From contig CAKSGV010000028.1 in the NCBI GenBank assembly GCA_934454845.1, forward strand, positions 1-15,351: a stretch of 15,351 nucleotides of DNA, written 5' to 3'. Of this stretch, positions 8,240-14,043 are shown in pieces. Positions within the stretch are counted from its first letter, which is position 1, and each line of letters begins with the position of its first letter. A model generated the notes under the pieces. That model did not search any database, was not told the origin of the DNA, and worked only from the letters and a program-made list of their open reading frames with translations. The translations under genes were made by a program, and so were the position numbers. Source of the DNA: an uncultured Eubacteriales bacterium. GTDB taxonomy: Bacteria > Bacillota > Clostridia > Oscillospirales > Acutalibacteraceae.

Positions 8240-8316
8240 ACTCATTTGTTATTAACGGACTGATATGCCAAATTAGCCATCAGATCAGCCGTTTCGAGCA
8301 AAGGCAGAAAGGCCGC
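8230..8316 (-). promoter_or_regulatory. antiterminator helix competing with the attenuator
   Basis: GCGGCCUUUC at 8316-8307, inside the leader ORF just after the Tyr/His codons, can pair with GAAAGUCCGC at 8239-8230 with a single C/U mismatch. That segment is also the 5' arm of the terminator, so the two structures exclude each other. An inner hairpin, AACGGCUG (8293-8286) with CAGUCCGUU (8262-8254, one bulged U), would fit inside this helix. The leader stop codon (8287-8285) lies on the inner hairpin, so a ribosome finishing the leader would open it. The pairing is read directly from sequence; the switching model is inferred from classical attenuation. Confidence 0.7.
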
Positions 8317-8356
8317 AATGATGGTAATAGTAAAATCGCTTGTTAAGAATTTCCAT
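8285..8356 (-). CDS. aromatic leader peptide (Phe/Tyr-rich attenuation peptide)
   Basis: A 23-codon ORF begins with MEILNKRFYYYHHCG and ends with LSAFARNG. It holds Phe8, Tyr9, Tyr10, Tyr11, His12, His13 and a second Phe19, and no Trp. Its ATG at 8356 follows AGGAAGGAG (8376-8368) with an 11-nt spacer. It lies about 30 nt after the predicted transcription start and before the attenuator hairpin. Slow decoding of the Phe/Tyr run when charged tRNA is scarce would leave the following GCGGCCUUUC segment free to form the antiterminator. This gives the operon a direct sensor of its own end products. A longer overlapping frame (8454-8242) starts upstream of the promoter's start site and is not translated from this transcript. 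The peptide itself probably has no function beyond being translated. Confidence 0.82.
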   Translation of the reverse strand: MEILNKRFYYYHHCGLSAFARNG

Positions 8357-8392
8357 TTTTTCGGCCGCTCCTTCCTTAATCGGTACTTAAAT

Positions 8393-8421
8393 ATTATAAT
8401 CTTTATCAAAAGTTTTGTCAA
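8393..8421 (-). promoter_or_regulatory. sigma-A promoter of the aromatic operon
   Basis: Perfect consensus elements on the minus strand: TTGACA at 8421-8416, a 17-bp spacer, and TATAAT at 8398-8393. Transcription should begin near 8386, about ten bases before the leader peptide ribosome site. So strong a promoter fits control by later termination and not by weak initiation. I see no clear operator overlapping it. Confidence 0.88.
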
Positions 8422-8447
8422 GATGTGATTTATTACTAAGTATTTGA

Positions 8448-8476
8448 TTGACAATTTTTAATATTTGTTTTATAAT
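8448..8476 (+). promoter_or_regulatory. sigma-A promoter of the secreted esterase gene
   Basis: Perfect consensus on the plus strand: TTGACA at 8448-8453, a 17-bp spacer, and TATAAT at 8471-8476. Transcription should begin near 8483, about 30 bases before the ATG at 8513. The promoter is divergent from the aromatic operon promoter, with 26 bp between the two -35 boxes. Confidence 0.88.
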
Positions 8477-8512
8477 AAATTATAATATTTTTGTTTATTA
8501 AGGTGTATTTTT

Positions 8513-11500
8513 ATGAAAAAAAGAACATTAAGTATTTTCTTGGCTCTCGCTGTGATAGCTCAGCTGTGCTTTCTTGCACCGAATCTTTCTGCCTCTGCAG
8601 AGGATTCCGAAAAAACAACAGCTGTTAACGCTCTTATCAGTGCGTTGTCTTCGGCAAAAAGAGCAATTCCGATTGAGGTGACTTCTTGGGATAATAATAC
8701 TAAGAAAAATTCCGGCAATGTTTCGGCTGATGAAAGCGGAACTGTTGCAATCGGCAACGAATCTTTAAATACCACGAGCGGTGCCGGAAGCATAAACAGC
8801 GCTTCGGGCGTGTTTTATTCCGTTACGGATTCAAAGGCTAAGAATTATGATATCTTAATTAAGGATATCGAAGATATAGAGGCTTCATTTTCCGTAGGTA
8901 AAACAGGCTATGCCAACACGCTCCTTTACATACTCAATAAAAACTATACAGAGCCTGCAAAAGGCAACTATACAAAGCGCGGTTCTCACTTTGAAGACGC
9001 AGACCTTTACGGAATAAACGGGTCTAACGGTGACGGCGGTCAGCTCAAACCCGATGATTCCGGTAAATACGGAATTTCGATCTCGAAATATTATGATGTC
9101 GGAACTGAAAAAAACTGGTCAAACAGAGCTGATTTGTCTGCTTGGACCGATTTAAACAGCACTTCTTTTGATAAATTATATTATCAGTTTGCGAAAGACG
9201 GAAGGGATATCTTTTTAAGCGGAGATTTCACATTCTATAAAGGTAATATTATTTGGAATGACCCGGAAATTTCCGATGCTGTGAATAATCTTAAAAATCT
9301 TTCCGGAGAGGAACTTAATAATGCCGTCTTTGCCGCTTGCGAGATCGATACTTCTTTTATGACTAATCAAGAAGAGGTTAAAAATGCTCAAAGCGCAGCT
9401 TTAAAGGCTTTTAACTCAGACAAGGCTCTTTATGATTTGACTTCGGCTTACAACAGTCTTTACAAAAATTCAAAAATTGGTTCACTTGATATGTATAAAA
9501 TATATGATAAAGCTGGATCGGCTTTAGACAATTATAATTATACAGATGCTTCCAAGCTGCCCGAATCAGAAACTGCTCCTGCACAGGCAGAACTTGGAAA
9601 CAAGTATGCTGATTTCACCTTTACCGGAGGAAATAGCCTGCCGGAACATTCAAATGCATTTATTATTAACAGCGGTTCTTCTGTAGCTGTCAAAGCAAGC
9701 GAATTAGCGGATATTTATTTTTGGTATTACGCAACTGATAGCATAGGTTCTTTTAAATTTAAAGTTTACAGAGAAAAAGGACAAAAATCCGATATTTGGC
9801 TTGAAGATAAATCTATATCGGTTAAAAAAGGTTGGAACAAGCTTTCATTAAGCGAATATTATGATCTTTCTAACGATTTGAAATTGGAAGATTTGTCATT
9901 TTCAAGAATTTTAGTTAATATTTCTTTAGGCGCAACGGAAAGCGTTTCGATTACAATGGGAAGCATTTTTGTTTCTAATAAAGAATTTATCACCCCCATA
10001 AGCCCTGCTTCTCTTGCTGACGCTTATGTGGCAGCAGCGGCTGTTGATACAACTGAATATGATAACGGCGAAGTTCTTGAAAATGCTATTGCAGAAGTTC
10101 TTAAAGAATTTCCTACACTTGATCTTAACGGCTATTTAAATAACCTTAAAGAAACTTTATCTAAATTCAATACTTCTTATCCTTTGACTATTTCCAAATA
10201 CAGAGCTAATAACTCTTCCGAGCTTGTAGAGGTAAATGGCAGCTCTTATACTTTCGGCACTGAGATTCAAGGCTGTACTGTGACTTCCAACAATGGAACC
10301 CAGCCAGGCTCAATATATCTTTCTTTGCCGGAAAAGACAAAGCTTGATATAAAAGAAATTTCGGATATTTCTTATGATATCAAAGTTTCTTCGGATGCTA
10401 CTTCGAGCAACATTCTAACATATATTTCCAATTCAAACGGTGAATATATCGTTCGCGGAGATAACGGCGATCTGCCTAACCTCGATTTCATAGGGCTTTC
10501 AAAATCTTCCGGTGATGTAAATAAGCTTGAAAAGGATACGGTAAAAACTGTTTACCTTTCAAATGTTTATTCAAAATGGAATTTAAGAAAGAATTTTGAT
10601 ATATTTAAAAATGTAACAACTCTCGGAGATATTCTTGTTGTTGCGGCTAAAGATTATAATGCTTCTTCTCTCACTCTTTCAAATGCGAAAGTCTATGTGG
10701 GAAGTAAGGATATTGACGCATTTATTTCAGCTGCCGATTCCTGCAAGGAAAATGATGATATTTTTGCTTTGACTGCGGCGCTTATTAATTATTTTTCCAA
10801 GGAAGAAAATCAGTTTTATTCCGAATATCCGACTCTTAAAAACCTGCTTGATAATTTCCTTTCTGTTTACGGCGAAACTTCTTCATATCTTTCAATCTCT
10901 CAAAAGATTTCTGAAAAAGCAGAAATTTATGAGCTTGTTTCGGCTGTCAATGCTTCGGCTGATAAACTCTCGGACAGCGAAAATCAAACTTATCTCAAAG
11001 CACTTAACAGTTCAACTCAAACCTTGAGCAATTATGCAGTAATAGGTGATTACAGCAGTTTTGAAACCGAGCTTAAAACTTTTATAACAGTTCTTAAAAG
11101 CATAAAGTCGGTCGAAAAGAATTACGGCAGTGACTTCAGAGATAATTCTGTAAGGCTGTATGAGGCTTTGGGCGGAAATTATTCTCTTCCAGGTCACACC
11201 ACCGGCTCTTATGAAGAGCTTACAGTTCGTGAAATGGTTAGGCTTCAGAAATATCTTGAAGACGACACTACGCTTATCGATAAAACGGCTGCCGATGTCA
11301 ATTCCGACGGCGTTATCAATTCCGATGATATGAGCGCACTTGCCGATCTTATCTTATCGGAAGTTCCGTTCGAAACAGTTGAGTTTGCCGATCTTTACGG
11401 TGATAATGAAGTTCCTTATTATAACGCAGAATATTCATCGAAATCTGTTTGGATGTCAGAAAGCCATCAGAACAATCCGTATATTTCCATGTACCCTGTA

Positions 11501-12223
11501 AGAAATGCAAAGGCTTGTATCGTTCTTTATCCCGGCGGCGGATATGTCGGAAGAGGAGATAACGATACCGCCAAGGTTGCGAAAGAATTTAATAACCTCG
11601 GATATTTTGTTTATATTTGCCATTATAGAGTGGGAAATGATAATGACGCTAAAAACGGTTACCGCGGAAACGCAATCCTTGCCGACGGCAGAAGAGCAAT
11701 TCAGATCGCGCGCGCAAATGCCGGGAAATACGGATATTCCGCTAAAAGAATAGTTTCCTGCGGATTTTCAGCCGGAGGTCACCTTGCTATGAGCGTTTCT
11801 CTGCACGAGCAAAAAGAAAATATAGTAGGCGACAGCATAGGCGAGATAAGCAGCGTTCCTAATGCAGTTATTTTAGGTTATTCCGTAACATCTGTTTTAA
11901 AACCCGCAACTTACGATAAAATGAATGTTATCTTTGATATTAATGATTTGGGTGAAGGTGAAGAAACAAGAGCACAATATGTCGGTGCAAATGCAGCTAC
12001 TAAAACCACTCCTGCAACCTTTATTTGGTACGGTAAAGCCGATACTGCAGTTAAGCCCGAGCTTAACTCAATTGCTTATTATAACCGCTTGACAGAACTT
12101 GGAGTTAAAACGGAGCTTGTCGGTTTTGACGGTATAGGTCACGGTGTTTCGGTTAAATGCTTAAGCGCTCCTTATGAATATCATAAGAAAGCAGATAAAT
12201 TCTTAGACGAAGTTTTTAAATAA
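8513..12223 (+). CDS. secreted multidomain esterase with dockerin-like module
   Basis: A 1236-residue extracellular protein. Residues 1 to about 29 form a signal peptide (MKKR, hydrophobic core, then SASAE). Three beta-rich segments at about 55-248, 350-490 and 556-735 share a weak common pattern ([IV]K..[IL].DI near the start, ending in a strand with a G or S followed by a Lys/Asn turn), each followed by a helical stretch. I do not recognise this module; it could bind carbohydrate or the cell surface. Residues about 900-950 are dockerin-like: a helix VREMVRLQKYLEDD, then a clear calcium loop DVNSDGVINSDD (928-939). Residues about 958-1236 are an alpha/beta-hydrolase with oxyanion-type PGGGY (1007-1011), nucleophile Ser1086 in GFSAGG, Asp1177 and His1210. 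The domain resembles acetyl or feruloyl esterases acting on plant polysaccharides, but the substrate is inferred. AAGGTG at 8500-8505 precedes the ATG. It is a single-gene transcript with its own promoter and terminator. Confidence 0.85.
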   Translation: MKKRTLSIFLALAVIAQLCFLAPNLSASAEDSEKTTAVNALISALSSAKRAIPIEVTSWDNNTKKNSGNVSADESGTVAIGNESLNTTSGAGSINSASGVFYSVTDSKAKNYDILIKDIEDIEASFSVGKTGYANTLLYILNKNYTEPAKGNYTKRGSHFEDADLYGINGSNGDGGQLKPDDSGKYGISISKYYDVGTEKNWSNRADLSAWTDLNSTSFDKLYYQFAKDGRDIFLSGDFTFYKGNIIWNDPEISDAVNNLKNLSGEELNNAVFAACEIDTSFMTNQEEVKNAQSAALKAFNSDKALYDLTSAYNSLYKNSKIGSLDMYKIYDKAGSALDNYNYTDASKLPESETAPAQAELGNKYADFTFTGGNSLPEHSNAFIINSGSSVAVKASELADIYFWYYATDSIGSFKFKVYREKGQKSDIWLEDKSISVKKGWNKLSLSEYYDLSNDLKLEDLSFSRILVNISLGATESVSITMGSIFVSNKEFITPISPASLADAYVAAAAVDTTEYDNGEVLENAIAEVLKEFPTLDLNGYLNNLKETLSKFNTSYPLTISKYRANNSSELVEVNGSSYTFGTEIQGCTVTSNNGTQPGSIYLSLPEKTKLDIKEISDISYDIKVSSDATSSNILTYISNSNGEYIVRGDNGDLPNLDFIGLSKSSGDVNKLEKDTVKTVYLSNVYSKWNLRKNFDIFKNVTTLGDILVVAAKDYNASSLTLSNAKVYVGSKDIDAFISAADSCKENDDIFALTAALINYFSKEENQFYSEYPTLKNLLDNFLSVYGETSSYLSISQKISEKAEIYELVSAVNASADKLSDSENQTYLKALNSSTQTLSNYAVIGDYSSFETELKTFITVLKSIKSVEKNYGSDFRDNSVRLYEALGGNYSLPGHTTGSYEELTVREMVRLQKYLEDDTTLIDKTAADVNSDGVINSDDMSALADLILSEVPFETVEFADLYGDNEVPYYNAEYSSKSVWMSESHQNNPYISMYPVRNAKACIVLYPGGGYVGRGDNDTAKVAKEFNNLGYFVYICHYRVGNDNDAKNGYRGNAILADGRRAIQIARANAGKYGYSAKRIVSCGFSAGGHLAMSVSLHEQKENIVGDSIGEISSVPNAVILGYSVTSVLKPATYDKMNVIFDINDLGEGEETRAQYVGANAATKTTPATFIWYGKADTAVKPELNSIAYYNRLTELGVKTELVGFDGIGHGVSVKCLSAPYEYHKKADKFLDEVFK

Positions 12224-12230
12224 TTGATTT

Positions 12231-12267
12231 TAAGCGTCGGTTTTTTTAATGCCGGCGCTTAATTTTT
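12231..12267 (+). terminator. intrinsic terminator after the esterase gene
   Basis: A 9-bp stem, AAGCGTCGG (12232-12240) with CCGGCGCTT (12252-12260, one G-U pair in RNA), is followed by AATTTTTG. It starts eight bases after the esterase stop codon and separates that gene from smpB. Confidence 0.85.
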
Positions 12268-12283
12268 GTTCGACACGATTTTC

Positions 12284-12312
12284 TTGACGAAAAAATAAAA
12301 AAATGTTATAAT
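12284..12312 (+). promoter_or_regulatory. sigma-A promoter of smpB (and probably ssrA)
   Basis: TTGACG at 12284-12289, a 17-bp spacer, and TATAAT at 12307-12312. The start site would be near 12319, giving a short leader before GGAGGG at 12329-12334 and the TTG start of smpB. I see no convincing second promoter just before the tmRNA gene. Confidence 0.85.
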
Positions 12313-12341
12313 AATTTTTAATGTAACCGGAGGGAAAAGTT

Positions 12342-12800
12342 TTGGATAATATTAAAACTATAGCTAAAAACAAAAAAGCTTTTTTCGAATATTTTGTCCT
12401 TGAAAGCTTTGAAGCGGGAATTTCTCTTTCCGGAACAGAAGTCAAATCTGTCAGAGCAGGAGGAGTAAGCTTAAAAGAAGCGTGGTGTGCTGTTGAAAAC
12501 GGTGAGCTTATCATTAAGCAAATGCATATCAGTCCTTATGATCATGGCAATATTTTTAACAAGGATCCGAAAAGAAATCGCAAGCTTTTAATGCATAAAA
12601 AAGAGATAATGCGTCTTTTCGGAGCTGTTAAAACACAAGGTTTAACCCTTGTGCCCTTATCAGTTTATTTCAAAGGCTCTTATATTAAAGTGCAAGTCGG
12701 CCTTTGCAAAGGCAAACAACTTCACGATAAGAGGGAAGTTGCCGCTAAAAAAGATGCCGATCGCGCCATAAGCAGAGCTCTTAAGGAAAATAACAGATAG
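12342..12800 (+). CDS. smpB: SsrA-binding protein SmpB
   Basis: SmpB binds the tRNA-like domain of tmRNA and brings it to ribosomes stalled on broken mRNAs, standing in for the missing anticodon arm. The 152-residue protein has the normal length. It shows FFEYFVLESFEAGISLSGTE near the N-terminus, HISPYDHGNIFNKDPKRNRKL in the middle, and GKQLHDKRE followed by a basic tail, the part that enters the decoding and mRNA channel. The start is TTG at 12342, seven bases after GGAGGG. The nearby ATG at 12321 is followed at once by a stop codon, so it cannot be used. The stop lies nine bases before the tmRNA 5' end, which links gene and RNA partner physically and probably by cotranscription. Confidence 0.97.
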   Translation: MDNIKTIAKNKKAFFEYFVLESFEAGISLSGTEVKSVRAGGVSLKEAWCAVENGELIIKQMHISPYDHGNIFNKDPKRNRKLLMHKKEIMRLFGAVKTQGLTLVPLSVYFKGSYIKVQVGLCKGKQLHDKREVAAKKDADRAISRALKENNR

Positions 12801-12809
12801 GAAAATTAT

Positions 12810-13156
12810 GGGGCCGTAAAGGTTTCGACAGGGATTATGAACCGTCGGAAGCGGGCAGCGGTGCGGAACCGCTTTAAAATCCGCAATTTAAAATTAACTG
12901 ACAACAATTCAGTTGCACTTGCAGCTTAATTAAGCTGCCGTCTTTTCCGAAAGTACCGCGGTTTGGAACAGGCGTCAATTAGCGGTGAACGTGAATTATC
13001 TTTCGCCGAAGAGATGATCACGGCTTATTCGGCTACCGAAATTAAAAGTTCGTTGCTTGACTTTTAGCGTAGGGAATTTTTAAGAAGCATCTGCGCCCGG
13101 AGATGCCGACGGGAATTGATTTTTGGACGGGAGTTCGACTCTCCCCGGCTCCACCA
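12810..13156 (+). ncRNA. ssrA: transfer-messenger RNA (tmRNA)
   Basis: tmRNA rescues stalled ribosomes by acting first as an alanyl-tRNA, then as a short mRNA that adds a degradation tag. The 5' GGGGCCG (12810-12816) pairs with CGGCTCC (13146-13152) to form the acceptor stem, including the G3-U70 wobble needed for alanine charging. A13153 and an encoded CCA (13154-13156) follow. The T-arm is GGGAG TTCGACT CTCCC (13129-13145), and the 5' region has the typical GUAAAGGUUUCGACAGGG. The tag frame most likely resumes at GAC 12900, preceded by UAACU, and reads DNNSVALAA then TAA (12927-12929), giving an ADNNSVALAA tag. A perfect palindrome GCAGCTTAATTAAGCTGC (12921-12938) covers the stop, as usual for the helix after the tag. 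The length of 347 nt is normal. The exact resume codon is inferred. Confidence 0.96.
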
Positions 13157-13157
13157 C

Positions 13158-13199
13158 GTCGTCGCGGACTATGTATCGTTCGCGACGACTTTTCTTTTG
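13158..13199 (+). terminator. intrinsic terminator after ssrA
   Basis: A perfect 9-bp GC-rich stem, GTCGTCGCG (13158-13166) with CGCGACGAC (13181-13189), is followed by TTTTCTTTT. It begins one base after the tmRNA CCA end, so the 3' end of the RNA must be trimmed back to CCA. Confidence 0.88.
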
Positions 13200-13319
13200 A
13201 AAAGTCATCGGCTCACTCACGCCGTCGCTCCTCCTTTCCGCAAAAAGTCACGCTTGCTATGACTGTTCGCTTGTAAAACGCGCTCACAACGTCTCCGCGG
13301 CGCTACCAACTTTTTGCGG
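13187..13319 (+). repeat. non-coding region with nested inverted repeats
   Basis: The stretch between the tmRNA terminator and the next terminator (about 13200-13398) has no supported gene. It contains GACTTTT (13187-13193) facing AAAAGTC (13200-13206), and CCGCAAAAAGT (13239-13249) facing ACTTTTTGCGG (13309-13319). It is richer in G+C than its flanks. Short open frames cross it but lack ribosome sites and run into the downstream terminator. It may be a dispersed intergenic repeat or remnant; the sequence alone does not decide. Confidence 0.45.
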
Positions 13320-13398
13320 CTTCAAGTCCACACAAGAGTTTTGCGGTGGCATCTTTTTTGTGGCCTCTTTACAAACTGTATTAATTTCAAATTTTTAA

Positions 13399-13438
13399 AC
13401 AAAAACAGGTTGTGCATATTTGCGCAACCTGTTTTTGT
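13399..13438 (-). terminator. long intrinsic terminator of the redox cluster
   Basis: An 18-bp stem (ACAAAAACAGGTTGTGCA at 13399-13416 with TGCGCAACCTGTTTTTGT at 13421-13438, one G-U pair) closes on a four-base loop. It lies four bases after the flavodoxin stop codon. The A and T flanks make it able to act in both directions, so it also shields the cluster from plus-strand transcription out of ssrA. Confidence 0.88.
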
Positions 13439-13442
13439 CGAG

Positions 13443-14042
13443 TTATTTAATTGTTTCTTTTACAAATTTATCAATATCGGACTTATTTGGACTTGAAGAA
13501 AATCTTTCGCCCTTAAGCCAATCGCCTGAATTTGACATTTCTTTAAGCTTCTCGCCGCTGTTGGATAAACCGGAGCTCGCAGAGGTGCAGAAAGGAACAA
13601 CGGTCTTGCCCGAAAAATTATTTGATTTTACAAAGTTATTTACAGGCCATGCGGCTTCGCCCCACCATATAGGATAGCCGATAAATATAATATCGTAATC
13701 GTTAAAATTATCGGGCGTTACCGATTTTAACGGCACATCTCTTAAATCTTCATTGCTATGCTCTAAAGAAACTCTGCTTTTTGAATCATTATAATCTAAA
13801 TCTTCACTTGAATAGGGATTTTCGGGAACAAGCTCAAAAAGATCGCCATTTGAAAATTCCGCGATATATTCTGCTGCCTGCTTAGTGGAGCCTGTGGCGG
13901 AATAGTAAACCACGAGAACTTTTTTATCTGTTGCCGAGCTTTTCAAAGAAGAATCGGCTGCGGTTTTTTCCACCGAATTTGTGCAGGAAGTGAAAAGAAG
14001 TGCTACAGAAAAAATCAACGCTAAAATTTTTAATTTTTTCAT
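13443..14042 (-). CDS. membrane-anchored flavodoxin-like lipoprotein
   Basis: A 199-residue FMN-binding flavodoxin-fold protein with a lipoprotein-type signal: MKKLKILALIF, a hydrophobic stretch, then LLFTSC with lipidation candidate Cys20 and a Ser/Thr-rich linker. The phosphate-binding loop is VVYYSATGSTKQAAE, and the flavin-stacking region has IGYPIWWGEAAWP, typical of long-chain flavodoxins annotated next to reductases. It probably shuttles electrons outside the membrane, but the partner is unknown. ATG at 14042 follows GGGGTG by six bases and lies one base after the aldo/keto reductase stop, so translation is probably coupled. A GTG at 14051 would overlap the upstream gene and sits inside this ribosome site, so it is less likely. 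The lipobox has Phe at -3, which is not ideal, so the anchoring call is moderately confident. Confidence 0.85.
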   Translation of the reverse strand: MKKLKILALIFSVALLFTSCTNSVEKTAADSSLKSSATDKKVLVVYYSATGSTKQAAEYIAEFSNGDLFELVPENPYSSEDLDYNDSKSRVSLEHSNEDLRDVPLKSVTPDNFNDYDIIFIGYPIWWGEAAWPVNNFVKSNNFSGKTVVPFCTSASSGLSNSGEKLKEMSNSGDWLKGERFSSSPNKSDIDKFVKETIK

Positions 14043-14043
14043 A

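Noticed and set aside
8168..8245. N-terminal extension of pheA from an ATG at 8245
   Set aside because: The added residues would be translated through the attenuator hairpin. The ATG at 8167 has a well-spaced AGGAG and begins the conserved mutase helix.
8160..8390. T-box riboswitch upstream of pheA
   Set aside because: No T-box consensus (AGGGUGGNACCGCG type) or specifier stem is visible; the short leader ORF explains the terminator better.
8242..8454. 70-codon minus-strand open frame over the operon leader
   Set aside because: Its first ATG lies upstream of the predicted transcription start and covers the promoter. The frame with a strong ribosome site is the short Phe/Tyr leader in another phase.
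13314..13496. 60-codon plus-strand frame after ssrA
   Set aside because: It starts at a TTG with no ribosome site, runs through the 18-bp terminator and into the flavodoxin gene on the other strand.
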